Shown: piece by piece, positions 16,649 to 26,579 of the stretch | Layout: every line of letters starts with the position of its first letter | How positions within the stretch are numbered: position 1 is the stretch's first letter | Source: Parenemella sanctibonifatiensis | Lineage (GTDB): Bacteria; Actinomycetota; Actinomycetes; Propionibacteriales; Propionibacteriaceae | DNA: 64,000 nucleotides | Reading direction: 5' to 3' | Assembly: GCF_002250565.1 (NCBI RefSeq) | Contig: NZ_NMVJ01000006.1 | Span: 682,001-746,000, forward strand | The notes under the pieces: generated by a model | What the model saw: only the letters and a program-made list of their open reading frames with translations | What the model was told of the DNA's origin: nothing | Databases searched by the model: none | Position numbers and translations under genes: made by a program

Positions 16649-17731
16649 ATGGCAACGGTCGCAATCCTCGGGGCGGGGATCATGGCAACTGCGCTGACCT
16701 TTCCCCTCACCGACAACGGGCACGAAGTGCGCTTGGTGGGCACCCATCTGGACCGGGACATCATTGAGTCCATCCAGCAGTCCGGGCTGCATCCCGACTT
16801 GGATCTCACCGTTGCCGACGGGGTCACGGCGTACCAGTTGGAGGATGCCGCCACGGCCTTCCAGGGTGTCGACGTCGCCATGTCCGGGGTCAACTCCTTC
16901 GGGGTGCACTGGGCCGGTGAACAGCTGGCCGGCCTGATCGAGCCGGGCATGAAGGTGCTGTCGATCACCAAGGGCATGGAGACCGACGACGAAGGCAACC
17001 TCACCATCCTGCCCGAGGTGTTGAAGTCGAAGATCGCGCCCGAGTTGGTCAGCCAGGTGACGTGGTCGGCCATCGTCGGTCCCTCGATCGCCGGCGAACT
17101 GGCGGTTCGACACGACACTGCGGTGGTCTTCTGCGGTGAGGATCAAGCCAGCCTCGACGAACTCGCCCAGATGTTCCGCACCGACTATTACCACGTCTGG
17201 ACCTCCACCGATTTCATCGGACACGAGGTCGGCGCAGCGATGAAGAACATCTACGCCTTCGCCGCCGGTTTTGCCCAGGGGCTGATCGACAAGAACGGCG
17301 AACAGGGCCAGCGATACGGCCGCTTCAACTACGGTGCAGCACTGTTTGCCGAGGGTCAGACCGAGATGGAGCAGTTCATGGAACTGCTCGGCGGTGACCC
17401 GCGTACCGCCCGCGGTCTGGGTGGGGTCGGTGACATGTTCGTCACCTCGATGGGCGGCCGCAATGTCCGCGCCGGGGCATACGTCGGCGCCGGCGTACCT
17501 TTCTCCGAGGTCCGCGACCAGCACATGAAGGGCGTCACCCTGGAGGGAGTCGCCGCGATCCGCAAGGTCGGCAGCGCACTGGCGCCGCTCACCGATCGCG
17601 GTGTGATCCGGCCCGAGGACTTCCCGTTGCTGCGTCACCTGTACGCGATCATCGCCGAGGATGCGCCGCTGGAGATCCCTTGGGACTCATTCTTCACCGC
17701 GCCCGGAATGCCCGTCACCGGTCGCCCCTGA
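16649..17731 (+). CDS. Glycerol-3-phosphate-dehydrogenase-like enzyme of the pentose operon
   Basis: A 360-residue NAD(P)-dependent dehydrogenase of the GpsA superfamily. The Rossmann motif is ILGAGIMATALTFPL; LSITKGME, GPSIAGELA, the catalytic-lysine region GAAMKNIYAFAAGFAQGL and GLGGVGDMFVT follow as in GpsA. A perfect AGGAGG precedes the ATG and a TAGGCT -10 lies at 16615. It is 52 bases before araB. Housekeeping GpsA supplies glycerol phosphate for lipids, but the position with araB, araD and xfp suggests action on a pentitol- or ketopentose-phosphate. That substrate is inference; plain sn-glycerol-3-phosphate dehydrogenase remains possible. Confidence 0.8.
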   Translation: MATVAILGAGIMATALTFPLTDNGHEVRLVGTHLDRDIIESIQQSGLHPDLDLTVADGVTAYQLEDAATAFQGVDVAMSGVNSFGVHWAGEQLAGLIEPGMKVLSITKGMETDDEGNLTILPEVLKSKIAPELVSQVTWSAIVGPSIAGELAVRHDTAVVFCGEDQASLDELAQMFRTDYYHVWTSTDFIGHEVGAAMKNIYAFAAGFAQGLIDKNGEQGQRYGRFNYGAALFAEGQTEMEQFMELLGGDPRTARGLGGVGDMFVTSMGGRNVRAGAYVGAGVPFSEVRDQHMKGVTLEGVAAIRKVGSALAPLTDRGVIRPEDFPLLRHLYAIIAEDAPLEIPWDSFFTAPGMPVTGRP

Positions 17732-17783
17732 ATCACCTCTGGTCCATCACCATCCCCTACGCCGCCTGAGTGAAGGAGCTCAC

Positions 17784-19457
17784 ATGAGCGAGAAGTTCGT
17801 CATCGGTATCGACTTCGGCACCCTGTCCGGCCGCGCTGCAGTGGTCAGCACCGCGGACGGCAGCGAGCACGGCCCCGGTGCGATCACCGAGTTTCGGCAC
17901 CAGATCATGGACCACCGGCTCGATGCCGGCGACGGCCAGCAATTGCCGCCCGACTTTGCGCTCCAGGTCCCGCAGGACTACATCGAGGTGCTGCAGACCG
18001 CGGTTCCCGAGGCCGTCGAGGCCTCCGGCGTCGCGGTCGAGGACATCGTCGGCATCGGCATCGACTTCACCTCCTCGACGGTGGTGGCGGCCAAGGCTGA
18101 CGGCACCCCGGTGTGTGAGTTGGACGAGTTCAAGAATCGCCCGCACGCCTACGTGAAGTTGTGGAAGCACCACGGCGCCGAGGAGCAGGCCCGTCGCATC
18201 GTCGAGGTGGCCGAGCAGCGCAACGAAGCTTGGCTGCCCCGCTACGGCGGGACGCTCAGCTCGGAGATGTTGCTGCCCAAGGCGTTGGAGACCTTCGAGG
18301 TCGACCGGGAGGTCTACGACGCCACCGAGGAGTTCGTCGACGCGCTGGACTGGATCGTGTGGCGGATGACCGGATCGCTGGTCTATTCGGCCGGCGACTC
18401 GGGCTACAAGCGGATGTACCAGGACGGCGCCTATCCCACCGAGGACTTCCTGGAGGCGGTGGCGCCGGGCTTCGGCAAGGTCTACACCGAGAAGATGGCG
18501 CACGACGTGCAGCCGCTGGGGTCCAAGGCCGGTGAGTTGACCGAGGAGGCGGCTGGCTGGATGGGGCTGCAGCCCGGGATCGCGGTGGCGGTTGGCAACA
18601 TCGATGCGCACGTCACGGCGGCCGCCGTGCAGGCCGTCGAGCCGGGTCAGTTGACCGCCATCATGGGCACCTCGGCCTGCTACGTGGTCTCCAACGACGA
18701 GCTCCGTGAGGTGCCGGGCATGTTCGGCGTCGTCGACGGCGGCATCGTTGAGGGAGCTTGGGGCTTCGAGGCCGGACAGACCGGCATGGGCGATGTGTAC
18801 GCCTGGTTCGTCGACAACCTGGTCCCCACCAGCTACCACGAGGAGGCTGCCGAAAAGGGCGTCTCCCTGCATGCCCTGCTCACCACCAAGGGTGCCGAAC
18901 GTGAGATCGGCGAGCATGGCCTGATCGCGATCGACTGGCACAACGGCAACCGCTCCATTCTGGTCGACAACGACCTGTCGGGCCTGTTCCTGGGCCTGAG
19001 CCTGGCCACCCGCGCCGAGGACATGTACCGCAGCCTGTTGGAGGCGACCAGCTTCGGACTGCGGATCATCCTGGAGTCCTTCGAGGAAGCCGGCGTCGAG
19101 GTCAGCGAGATCGTCATGGCCGGCGGTCTCCTGAAGAACACCTGGCTGATGCAGCTGATGTGCGATGTCATCAACAAGCCACTCTCGGTGGCCACCACCG
19201 AGCAAGGCGGTGCGCTCGGTTCGGCGGTGCACGCTGCGGTCGCCGCGGGTGTGTACGGCAGCGTCGCCGAGGGGTCGCGGGCGATGGGCGGCAAGGAGAA
19301 GGACGCCTACCTGCCCGACCAGGCCCGACACGAGGCGTACGACGAGCTGTTCGCCGAGTACCGCACCCTGCACGACTACTTCGGGCGCGGTGAGAACGAG
19401 GTCATGCACGTGCTCAAGAAGATCCGTCGCCGGGCGGCGGCCAAGCGCAAGGCCTGA
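17784..19457 (+). CDS. araB: Ribulokinase-like FGGY carbohydrate kinase AraB
   Basis: Phosphorylates ribulose (L-ribulose in the arabinose pathway) to ribulose 5-phosphate; 557 residues, the ribulokinase length. The FGGY/actin-fold parts visible are IGIDFGTLSGRAAVV (phosphate 1), DFTSSTVV, the aspartate-containing GNIDAHV, IMGTSACYVV and VMAGGLLKNTWLMQL with GGALGSAVHAA (ATP site). AAGGAG is placed correctly before the ATG at 17784. It is followed by araD at eight bases. No isomerase gene araA is present nearby, so the source of ribulose may be encoded elsewhere or be a pentitol oxidised by another enzyme. Confidence 0.9.
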   Translation: MSEKFVIGIDFGTLSGRAAVVSTADGSEHGPGAITEFRHQIMDHRLDAGDGQQLPPDFALQVPQDYIEVLQTAVPEAVEASGVAVEDIVGIGIDFTSSTVVAAKADGTPVCELDEFKNRPHAYVKLWKHHGAEEQARRIVEVAEQRNEAWLPRYGGTLSSEMLLPKALETFEVDREVYDATEEFVDALDWIVWRMTGSLVYSAGDSGYKRMYQDGAYPTEDFLEAVAPGFGKVYTEKMAHDVQPLGSKAGELTEEAAGWMGLQPGIAVAVGNIDAHVTAAAVQAVEPGQLTAIMGTSACYVVSNDELREVPGMFGVVDGGIVEGAWGFEAGQTGMGDVYAWFVDNLVPTSYHEEAAEKGVSLHALLTTKGAEREIGEHGLIAIDWHNGNRSILVDNDLSGLFLGLSLATRAEDMYRSLLEATSFGLRIILESFEEAGVEVSEIVMAGGLLKNTWLMQLMCDVINKPLSVATTEQGGALGSAVHAAVAAGVYGSVAEGSRAMGGKEKDAYLPDQARHEAYDELFAEYRTLHDYFGRGENEVMHVLKKIRRRAAAKRKA

Positions 19458-19465
19458 CGGCGACG

Positions 19466-20185
19466 ATGGCAGCACAGTTACGGCTCACAGAACTGCCCGG
19501 CCACGTCCGTGAGGCTGTCGCCTCGGCCCGGGAGCAGGTGGCGCGGTTGCATGCCGAGCTGCCTCGCTGGGAGCTGGTGGTGTGGACCGCTGGGAATGTC
19601 TCCCAGCGTGTCCCGGTGCCGGACGGCGAGGACCTGTTCGTCATCAAACCCTCCGGGGTCTCCTATGACGAGTTGTCCGCCGACACGATGGTGGTCTGCA
19701 CCCTGGCCGGGGAGAAGATCGACGACGGTACGCCAGCCGCCCTGTCGCCCTCCTCGGACACCGCCGCCCATGCGTGCGTCTATCGGGAGATGCCGCAGGT
19801 CGGCGGCGTGGTCCACACCCATTCGACCTACGCCACCGCGTGGGCGGCCCGCGGCGAGGCGATCCCCTGTGTGCTGACGATGATGGCCGACGAGTTCGGC
19901 GGCGAGATCCCCGTCGGCCCACTCGCCATCATCGGCGACGACTCCATCGGACGCGGCATCGTCGACACCCTGCGTGATCATCGCTCGCCGGCGGTACTGA
20001 TGCGCAACCACGGGCCGTTCACGATTGGCGCCGATGCGCGCGCCGCGGTCAAGGCCGCGGTGATGTGCGAGGAGGTCGCGCGCACGGTCCACATCTCCCA
20101 CCAGTTGGGTGAGCCACTGCCCATCCCGGACCACACCATCGACCAGCTCTACGACCGATACCAGAACGTCTACGGTCAGCGCTGA
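19466..20185 (+). CDS. araD: L-ribulose-5-phosphate 4-epimerase AraD
   Basis: Zinc-dependent class II aldolase/epimerase family, 239 residues, converting L-ribulose 5-phosphate to D-xylulose 5-phosphate. WTAGNVSQRV and IKPSGVSYDEL form the substrate phosphate site; SSDTAAHACVYREM, the zinc ligands in VVHTHSTYATAWA, and LMRNHGPFTIG are characteristic. It is eight bases after araB in the same operon. The product is the substrate of the phosphoketolase encoded next. Related L-fuculose-phosphate aldolases share the fold, but the neighbours and length support AraD. Confidence 0.93.
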   Translation: MAAQLRLTELPGHVREAVASAREQVARLHAELPRWELVVWTAGNVSQRVPVPDGEDLFVIKPSGVSYDELSADTMVVCTLAGEKIDDGTPAALSPSSDTAAHACVYREMPQVGGVVHTHSTYATAWAARGEAIPCVLTMMADEFGGEIPVGPLAIIGDDSIGRGIVDTLRDHRSPAVLMRNHGPFTIGADARAAVKAAVMCEEVARTVHISHQLGEPLPIPDHTIDQLYDRYQNVYGQR

Positions 20186-20296
20186 GACCTTGCCACCCCT
20201 GCCGCGGCGGGGTCTGGGCGGATCAGTATCGTCAGCTTCAGAACTCATGCCGACCGCCCGGCAGCCGCCGGAGTGGTCCCAGCTGTGGAGGTACTG

Positions 20297-22825
20297 ATGA
20301 CGTCTGAGCACACCACTGCATCCTCGACTGAGGGGCGCGCCGAACATCTCATCGCGAACTCGCAGACCACCGTCGCGACGCACGCGTGGCGGCCCGGTCC
20401 CGACACTGGCATCGACCACTCGACGGCCGAGCGCCTGGACCGGTGGTGGCGGGCCGCCAACTACCTCTCAGTGGGACAGATCTATCTGCTCGACAACCCG
20501 ATGCTGCGCACCCAGCTGACCCGCGACCACGTCAAGCCACGGCTGTTGGGGCATTGGGGCACCACCCCGGGCCTGAACTTCCTGTACGCCCACATGACCC
20601 GCGCCATCGCCGAGCGGTCCCAACCGACGATCTACATCACTGGCCCCGGTCACGGCGGGCCCGGCCTGGTCGCGAACACCTACCTCGAAGGCACGTACAG
20701 CGAGGTCTACTCCGACATCACCCCCGACGACGAGGGGATGCGGCGACTGTTCCGCCAGTTCTCCTTCCCGGGTGGGGTCCCCTCCCATGTTGCCCCGGAG
20801 ACGCCCGGCTCGATCCACGAGGGCGGCGAACTCGGTTACGCGTTGTCCCATGCGTACGGTGCGGTGTTCGACAACCCTGACCTGCTGGCCTTCACGGTGA
20901 TCGGTGACGGTGAGGCCGAGACCGGTCCATTGGCGACTGCCTGGCACTCCAACAAGTTCCTCAATCCGAAGCAGGACGGTGTGGTGCTGCCCGTACTCCA
21001 CCTCAATGGCTACAAGATCGCCAACCCGACCGTGTTGGCGCGGATCCCCGAGTCCGAACTGGTCGCGTTGCTGCAGGGCTACGGCTACCGCCCGCACCTG
21101 TTCGAGGCGGAGGCCGACGAGGATCCGATCGCGGTGCACACCCGGTTTGCCGAGATCCTCGACACGGCCCTGGACGAGATCGCCGAGATCAAGGCCGAGG
21201 CGGCCGGCAAGGACGTGCTGGAGGTGACCCGGCCGCTGTGGCCGGCGATCGTCTTCCGGACCCCGAAGGGCTGGACCGGCCCGGCCTCGATCGACGGCAA
21301 GCAGACGGAGGGATCGTGGCGTTCGCACCAGGTGCCGCTGTCCAGCGCCCGCGACACCGAGGAACACCTCAATGACCTGGCCGAGTGGTTGCAGAGCTAC
21401 CGGCCCGAGGAACTCTTCGACGAGTCCGGCGCGCTGCGGTCCGACATCGCCGCCTTGGCGCCCAAGGGCGACCTGAGGATGGGGGCCACGCCGTACGCCA
21501 ACGGCGGCCGGATCCTGCGTGACCTGCGGCTGCCTGACTTCCGCGACTTCGCCGTCGAGGTGGAGCGCCCCGGCGCCACCGCGACCGAGGCACCACGGGT
21601 GATGGGCTCCTACCTGGCCGAAGTGATCCGGCGCAATCCGGACAACTTCCGCATCTTCGCCCCAGACGAATTGGCGTCGAACCGACTCCAGAACGTCTAT
21701 GAGGTCACCGCCAAGCAATGGCTGGCCGACGACACCGGCGCCGGACCCGACGACCATCTGGCCCGCGCCGGCCGGGTGATGGAGATGTTGTCCGAACACC
21801 AGTGCCAGGGCTGGCTCGAGGGCTATCTGCTCACCGGCCGCCACGGCATCTTCACCTCCTACGAGGCGTTCATCCACATCGTCGACTCGATGTTCAACCA
21901 GCACGCCAAGTGGCTCAAGGTCACCGACGAGATCGACTGGCGGCCACCGATCGCCTCGCTGAACTACTTCCTCAGCTCGCACGTGTGGCGGCAGGACCAC
22001 AACGGTTTCTCCCACCAGGATCCGGGCTTCATCGACCACGTGGTGAACAAGAAGGCCGACGTGATCCGGGTCTACCTGCCGCCGGACGCGAACACGCTGC
22101 TGTCCACGATCGACCACTGCCTGGACTCCAAGCAGTACGTCAACGTCGTCGTGGCCGGCAAGCAGCCCACGGCGAACCTGCTCGACATGGATGCGGCAGT
22201 GAAGCACTGCACCCGTGGTCTGGGCATCTTCGAGTGGGCCGGCACCGAGAGGCCCGGTGAGGCACCCGATGTGGTGCTGGGGTGCGCCGGTGACATCCCG
22301 ACCCTGGAGGTGTTGGCCGCAGCCGACATCCTCCGCAACGAGATCCCGGACTTGGCCGTACGCGTGGTCAACGTCGTCGATCTGATGCGGTTGCAGGACG
22401 AGAAGGAGCACCCGCACGGCCTCAGCAACCGCAGCTTCGACACGATCTTCACCGCAGACAAGCCGATCATCTTCGCCTACCACGGCTATCCGTGGTTGAT
22501 CCATCGGCTCACCTACCGCCGACATGGACACTCCAACCTGCACGTCCGCGGCTACAAGGAGGAGGGCACCACCACGACGCCCTTCGACATGGTCATGCTC
22601 AACGACATGGACCGCTTCCACCTGGTCATGGATGTCATCGACCACGTGCCGGGCCTGGCCCAGCAGCAGGCCGCCCTGCGGCAGCAGATGGAGGACAACC
22701 GGATCACGGCCCGGCAGTGGACCCGGGCCCATGGTGAGGACTGGCCCGAGGTCGCCGACTGGAAGTGGGGTTCCGAGGGCGAGGCCGTCCACGGCAGCAC
22801 GGACACCGGCGGTGACAACGACTGA
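20297..22825 (+). CDS. xfp: Xylulose-5-phosphate/fructose-6-phosphate phosphoketolase
   Basis: Thiamine-diphosphate enzyme splitting xylulose 5-phosphate (and often fructose 6-phosphate) with phosphate to acetyl phosphate plus glyceraldehyde 3-phosphate (or erythrose 4-phosphate). The 842-residue length is typical. Signatures: [17 protein letters not shown], the ThDP-binding [28 protein letters not shown], and [18 protein letters not shown] near the C terminus. ATG at 20297 with TGGAGG was chosen over an upstream in-frame GTG at 20273. A 111-base gap with a small hairpin separates it from araD, so it may also be transcribed alone. It gives the pentose operon its outlet to acetate metabolism. 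Confidence 0.96.
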   Translation: MTSEHTTASSTEGRAEHLIANSQTTVATHAWRPGPDTGIDHSTAERLDRWWRAANYLSVGQIYLLDNPMLRTQLTRDHVKPRLLGHWGTTPGLNFLYAHMTRAIAERSQPTIYITGPGHGGPGLVANTYLEGTYSEVYSDITPDDEGMRRLFRQFSFPGGVPSHVAPETPGSIHEGGELGYALSHAYGAVFDNPDLLAFTVIGDGEAETGPLATAWHSNKFLNPKQDGVVLPVLHLNGYKIANPTVLARIPESELVALLQGYGYRPHLFEAEADEDPIAVHTRFAEILDTALDEIAEIKAEAAGKDVLEVTRPLWPAIVFRTPKGWTGPASIDGKQTEGSWRSHQVPLSSARDTEEHLNDLAEWLQSYRPEELFDESGALRSDIAALAPKGDLRMGATPYANGGRILRDLRLPDFRDFAVEVERPGATATEAPRVMGSYLAEVIRRNPDNFRIFAPDELASNRLQNVYEVTAKQWLADDTGAGPDDHLARAGRVMEMLSEHQCQGWLEGYLLTGRHGIFTSYEAFIHIVDSMFNQHAKWLKVTDEIDWRPPIASLNYFLSSHVWRQDHNGFSHQDPGFIDHVVNKKADVIRVYLPPDANTLLSTIDHCLDSKQYVNVVVAGKQPTANLLDMDAAVKHCTRGLGIFEWAGTERPGEAPDVVLGCAGDIPTLEVLAAADILRNEIPDLAVRVVNVVDLMRLQDEKEHPHGLSNRSFDTIFTADKPIIFAYHGYPWLIHRLTYRRHGHSNLHVRGYKEEGTTTTPFDMVMLNDMDRFHLVMDVIDHVPGLAQQQAALRQQMEDNRITARQWTRAHGEDWPEVADWKWGSEGEAVHGSTDTGGDND

Positions 22826-22859
22826 GCCCGGGCACCCGGCCACCGGATCGAGAAGCATG

Positions 22860-22889
22860 ACAGCCGCGCCCGATTTCGGGCGCGGCTGT
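22860..22889. terminator. Bidirectional terminator between xfp and ribM
   Basis: A perfect 13-bp stem (22860-22872 with 22877-22889) and a four-base loop lies between the convergent genes. It has no T-tract on either side, as often seen in actinobacteria, and can serve both strands. Confidence 0.75.
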
Positions 22890-22913
22890 CGCGTACTGCC
22901 TGCGATGTCGCTC

Positions 22914-23633
22914 TCAGCTCTGGGCCGGCGTCGGCGCGGCCACGTCTTCCTCGACCACCTCATCGGTGGGCGGCATCTCCTGGCGCCTCGCTGAGCGGCG
23001 CCACAACAAGAAGCCCACCAGGGCGTTGAGGCCGTAGAGGGCGTACATGATGGCGGAGGGGTAGAACCCGCCCATCACCAGCAGTGGTACGCCGACCGCG
23101 TCCACGGCGATCCAGACCAGCCAGAACTCCACCCAACCGCGGGCCATGCCGTAGGTCGCGAGGATCGATCCGATCAGGATCCAGGCATCCGAAGCGGGGC
23201 CCCAAGATCCCAGCGCGGTCAGGACGAAGTAGAAGACGACCCAGCCGACCGCGGCCGCCACGACCAGGAACACCCGTTCCTTGGCCGTCGCGAGCCGGGG
23301 TTGGACGCCTCGGTCGGACTGGGTGCGGTGCCGGTACTGCCACCACCGGATCCAGCCGTACACCGAGACTGCGGCGAAGAAGACCTGGCGGCCGGCCTGT
23401 CCCCACAGGTCAAGGTCCTGCGGCGTCCAGAAGACACCGCCCAGGAAGACCGTGAAGAGCAGTACGTTGCCGATGATGCCGATGGGCCATGCCATCACCT
23501 TGCGATTCATCCCGAGCAGGGCGCTGGCGAGTCCGAAGACGTTGCCGACAATCTCTCGCCACAGGATGGGGTGCCCGAGCCCGATGTCGAGCTGGGCGTT
23601 CAGCAGGTCGCTGAACAGTTGACCGAAGTCCAC
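22914..23633 (-). CDS. ribM: Riboflavin transporter RibM (PnuC family)
   Basis: A 239-residue membrane protein with about seven to eight hydrophobic helices, beginning near residue 30 (NVFGLASALLGMNRKVMAWP) and including FFAAVSVYGWIRWW and WLVWIAVDAVGVPLLV. PnuC-fold proteins import vitamins by facilitated diffusion; the FMN riboswitch in front of the gene points to riboflavin rather than nicotinamide riboside, as in known actinobacterial RibM. The GTG at 23633 is placed five bases after AAGGAG; a GTG at 23639 overlaps that ribosome site and is less likely. The acidic tail (EVVEEDVAAP) is cytoplasmic and variable. Confidence 0.9.
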   Translation of the reverse strand: MDFGQLFSDLLNAQLDIGLGHPILWREIVGNVFGLASALLGMNRKVMAWPIGIIGNVLLFTVFLGGVFWTPQDLDLWGQAGRQVFFAAVSVYGWIRWWQYRHRTQSDRGVQPRLATAKERVFLVVAAAVGWVVFYFVLTALGSWGPASDAWILIGSILATYGMARGWVEFWLVWIAVDAVGVPLLVMGGFYPSAIMYALYGLNALVGFLLWRRSARRQEMPPTDEVVEEDVAAPTPAQS

Positions 23634-23746
23634 ACTCACTCCTTTTTCTGAGCGTGCGGACCGGGTGAGGGAGCTGGATCAGCGGCCCGGAAGTCACCAA
23701 TCCCGATGCACCGCAGTGCGCCCCGCGGGCGTCACCCGATGCATCG

Positions 23747-23868
23747 CGTGTTCCTCCCATCCGGACTCTCACCGTCGGTCTCGGAATTTCACCGAGTCAA
23801 CCGGCCACCGAGGTGGTCGGGTCGCGGACTGTCACCGCCGGTGCGGAATTCCACCGCCCCCGGAACAC
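23747..23868 (-). promoter_or_regulatory. FMN riboswitch (RFN element) upstream of ribM
   Basis: Read on the minus strand, the element has the conserved blocks GGCGGTGGAATTCCGCACC, CCGGCGGTGACAGTCCGCG, GACTCGGTGAAATTCCGAG and ACCGACGGTGAGAGTCCGGA, closed by an outer stem TGTTCC (5') with GGAACA (3'). These are the invariant parts of the FMN aptamer. FMN binding is expected to lower ribM expression. The 107 bases to the gene include a hairpin between two GATGCA/TGCATC copies and a CTCCCT that could mask the ribosome site AAGGAG, so control of translation is likely. Confidence 0.95.
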
Positions 23869-23913
23869 ACGAAACTGGTTCGTTGCCCTGCACTCTACTC
23901 CCCGGTCAGGGGT

Positions 23914-25140
23914 TCAGAGGCGTACGCCCAGCAATGCATCCACCGCAGCGCCCAGCAGGGCGCTGTGCTCACTGCTCGCCTCGGTGCCCGGTGTCGCCTC
24001 GGCCCAGGCGTCGACCGCCGCCAGCGCCGCGGCGGCATCCAGGTCATTGCGCAGCGCGGCCCGGACGGCCGCAATGGTGTCGCTGGGATCAGCCCCCGGC
24101 CGCGCCACGGCGGTACGCCAGCGCTCCAGTCGGGCCATCGCCTGCTGCAGCAGTTCCTCGGTCCAGCTCCAGTCGGTGCGGTAGTGCTGGTTCAGCAGCG
24201 CCAGCCGGATCGCCATCGGATCCACGCCACGGGCTCGCAATTCGGAGACGAGGACCAGATTGCCTTTGGACTTGGACATCTTCTCGCCGTCCAGGCCGAC
24301 CATGCCGCCGTGCGCGTAGTGCTGGGCCAACGGACCGTCGAGGACTTCGGCGTGAGCCGCCGACATGGAATGGTGCGGGAAGACCAGGTCGGAACCGCCG
24401 CCCTGCAGGTCAATGTCGGCGCCCAGTCGGTGCTGACAGATGACGGCACATTCGATGTGCCATCCCGGCCGGCCCGCGCCGAGGCTGGAGGGCCAGAACG
24501 GTTCCCCGTCGCGCTTGCCCTGCCACACCAGCGCATCAAGCGGATGACGCTTGCCGGGACGTTCCGGGTCGCCACCACGTTCGCCGAACAGGGTGAAGGC
24601 CTCCTCGCGGCCGAGCGCCACCAACGGCACCTCTTCGGGATGGTCCAGCGCGAAGTACCAGTCCTCCTCGACCTGGTAGAGACGTTCCCGGGTCCGCTCG
24701 TTTGCCTCGTCGATCAGGCCGATCGACTCCACCGCCCCGACGAAGTGCTCCGGCGGCAACACATTCAGCGCGGTCATGTCCTCGCGGAACAGTTGGGTCT
24801 GGTCCAACGCCAGCTGCTGCCAGTCCACACCGGTGGCGGTGGCCCGTTCCAGCAACGGATCGTCGACGTCGGTGACGTTCTGGGCGTACGCCACCGCCAG
24901 GCCCCGGTCCCGCCAGACCCGGTTCACCAGGTCAAAGGCGACGTAGGTGTTCGCATGCCCCATGTGCGTCGCGTCGTAGGGGGTGATGCCGCACACGTAC
25001 ATCCGCGCGGTGCCGTGCTCGGGGCCGACCTCCTGGAGCTCTCCTGCCCGGGTGTCATGAAGCCGAAGGGGGGTGGGGTCCTCACTTCCCCCGGGGATCT
25101 CGGAGACGGGACGAGGAAGCGGAACAGACCACGACTGCAT
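23914..25140 (-). CDS. mshC: Mycothiol ligase MshC
   Basis: ATP-dependent ligation of cysteine to glucosaminyl-inositol, a committed step of mycothiol synthesis, the actinobacterial thiol buffer. 408 residues; paralogue of cysteinyl-tRNA synthetase without the anticodon domain. HIGH-like motif and zinc site: [17 protein letters not shown]; further [30 protein letters not shown] and the KMSKS loop [11 protein letters not shown]. The N-terminal MQSWSVPLP is typical of MshC rather than CysS. The ATG at 25140 follows a TAGGCT -10 by seven bases, so it appears leaderless. The gene ends about 45 bases before the ribM riboswitch. Confidence 0.96.
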   Translation of the reverse strand: MQSWSVPLPRPVSEIPGGSEDPTPLRLHDTRAGELQEVGPEHGTARMYVCGITPYDATHMGHANTYVAFDLVNRVWRDRGLAVAYAQNVTDVDDPLLERATATGVDWQQLALDQTQLFREDMTALNVLPPEHFVGAVESIGLIDEANERTRERLYQVEEDWYFALDHPEEVPLVALGREEAFTLFGERGGDPERPGKRHPLDALVWQGKRDGEPFWPSSLGAGRPGWHIECAVICQHRLGADIDLQGGGSDLVFPHHSMSAAHAEVLDGPLAQHYAHGGMVGLDGEKMSKSKGNLVLVSELRARGVDPMAIRLALLNQHYRTDWSWTEELLQQAMARLERWRTAVARPGADPSDTIAAVRAALRNDLDAAAALAAVDAWAEATPGTEASSEHSALLGAAVDALLGVRL

Positions 25141-25147
25141 GGCTCTC

Positions 25148-25153
25148 AGCCTA
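25148..25153 (-). promoter_or_regulatory. -10 element TAGGCT of leaderless mshC
   Basis: On the minus strand TAGGCT ends seven bases before the mshC ATG at 25140; no ribosome site is present. Confidence 0.55.
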
Positions 25154-25198
25154 ATGCGCCCGGCCAATGGCGGAGGCCGTGACCGCTGCGGGTGAACA

Positions 25199-26032
25199 TC
25201 ACAGTGGCGGCCACGGAATCGCGGGCCAACCCTGGCCCGGTTGTGGCAGCCGGTCCTGCTCCACCACCCCGGCGATGCGGGCCGCCAGCGCCTCCAACTC
25301 CGGCTGGCTGAGCCAATCGTCCAACTGTTCGACGATGTGGCCGGCGCGGTCCAGCAGGGTGCGTTCGTCAGCGGTCAGCGGCTCGCCGGCCCACCCCCAC
25401 AGCACGGTGCGCAGCTTGTCCTCGGCGTGGAAGCAGAGTCCATGGTCGACTCCGTACGCCGTCGCAGGCGCCCCGACCAGATGCGCGCCCTTGCGATCGG
25501 AGTTGTTGGTGATGGCGTCGAACAGAGCAATCCGACGTAACCGTGGCAGGGCCCGGTGGGCCACCAGCAGCGGGTTGCCCGCCCCGTCCTCGGCCTCGAA
25601 GATCGGCATCCAGCCGGGCCGCAACGCATCCGGGTCGAAGACGTCGACCGCCGGTTCGACCAGATCTTCCTCGGAGGTCTCCACCCACAGCTGTGCCGAG
25701 CCCTCCCCCAACGGCCCATCGACCGGCACCGTGCAGGGCACCACCTCGAAACCGGCCCGGTGGGACAACTCAAAGGCGGCGATCTCGCGCCAGGCCAGAG
25801 TGCCGTCAGGAAAGTCCCACAGCGGTTTCTCCCCGGATCGGGGCTTGTAGACCCACCGTTCGGAATCGGCTTCGATCAGGAACGTCGCGTTGGACGCCTC
25901 GGTCAGTCGGCCCAGGATGCGTACCTCGGCCGACTCGAGATTGCCAGCCCAAGCAGGGTCGTGTGGGGCTGGTGCTGGCACCGCAGTTGCCGGACGTGCC
26001 GAGGGGTCAGAAGAGCGGCTTGCGGTAGCCAT
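25199..26032 (-). CDS. SCO1664-family protein with a kinase-like fold
   Basis: A 277-residue protein of the actinobacterial SCO1664 family. It shows pieces of a PI3K/HipA-like kinase fold: [14 protein letters not shown] (ATP lysine candidate), [10 protein letters not shown], the catalytic-loop-like [12 protein letters not shown] and the metal-site-like [10 protein letters not shown]. The pattern suggests a working phosphotransferase, substrate unknown. It lies between DUF3090 and mshC, an arrangement repeated in many actinobacteria. The ATG at 26032 overlaps the end of the DUF3090 gene by 26 bases; the first 25 residues are low complexity and the true start could be later. Function is not established. 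Confidence 0.78.
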   Translation of the reverse strand: MATASRSSDPSARPATAVPAPAPHDPAWAGNLESAEVRILGRLTEASNATFLIEADSERWVYKPRSGEKPLWDFPDGTLAWREIAAFELSHRAGFEVVPCTVPVDGPLGEGSAQLWVETSEEDLVEPAVDVFDPDALRPGWMPIFEAEDGAGNPLLVAHRALPRLRRIALFDAITNNSDRKGAHLVGAPATAYGVDHGLCFHAEDKLRTVLWGWAGEPLTADERTLLDRAGHIVEQLDDWLSQPELEALAARIAGVVEQDRLPQPGQGWPAIPWPPL

Positions 26033-26567
26033 TGGCCCGCGGACAGATGTGGCCACCGGGGTCGAGCGGCTGGTTGCAGAACGGGCAGGCCGGGCGGCCA
26101 GCAGCGACGAGCGCCCGGGCCCGGTCGATGAACTCGCGTGCCCGGGAGGGTTCAATCTGGACCACCAGCACCTCTTCGGCCGAACTGGTCGTGGCCTCCA
26201 ACAGCTCGGCCTCATCGGCATCGTCGGTCTCGACGACATCGGTGACCGAGAACATCTCGATGACAATCTTGCTGACCTGCGGATCCCAGGCGATCGTCAT
26301 GGTGCCGACCCTGAAGTCCTCGGTGATGGGGACGTCGAGGGGATCGTTGTCGCTATGACCGCGCGGGGGATCATCGCTGGCCGTCACCAACGACACCACC
26401 TTTTCGAGGTGATCGGCCAGCACCTGCACCTGCTGCTTCTCGCAGGCGACCGAGGTGAGCCGGCTGCCTTCCCGCACCTGCAGGAAGAAGGTCCGCTCCC
26501 CCGGCTGCCCCACGGTGCCGGCGACGAACCGGTCCGGGGACTCGTAGCGATAGGAGAAGTTGGCCAT
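26007..26567 (-). CDS. DUF3090 family protein
   Basis: 186 residues. The N-terminal domain begins MANFSYRYESPDRFVAGTVG, and a compact C-terminal treble-clef-like motif has four potential zinc ligands in RPACPFCNQPLDPGGHICP. VREGSRLTSVACEKQQVQVL and VVQIEPSRAREFIDRA are typical. This family is nearly always beside the SCO1664-like gene and a histidine phosphatase in actinobacteria; no activity is known. A TAGGCT -10 six bases before the ATG predicts its own leaderless transcript starting at the very end of the phosphatase gene, even though the genes are co-directional. Confidence 0.88.
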   Translation of the reverse strand: MANFSYRYESPDRFVAGTVGQPGERTFFLQVREGSRLTSVACEKQQVQVLADHLEKVVSLVTASDDPPRGHSDNDPLDVPITEDFRVGTMTIAWDPQVSKIVIEMFSVTDVVETDDADEAELLEATTSSAEEVLVVQIEPSRAREFIDRARALVAAGRPACPFCNQPLDPGGHICPRANGYRKPLF

Positions 26568-26573
26568 GGACGC

Positions 26574-26579
26574 AGCCTA
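26574..26579 (-). promoter_or_regulatory. -10 element TAGGCT of the leaderless DUF3090 gene
   Basis: On the minus strand TAGGCT ends six bases before the ATG at 26567 and overlaps the stop of the phosphatase gene. Confidence 0.5.

Noticed and set aside
20186-20296. Possible small gene between araD and xfp
   Set aside because: Only short frames without ribosome site; the stretch holds a weak hairpin (ACCCC/GGGGT) and the likely xfp promoter.
23747-23868. Small open frames through the region before ribM
   Set aside because: The sequence is fully explained by the FMN aptamer.
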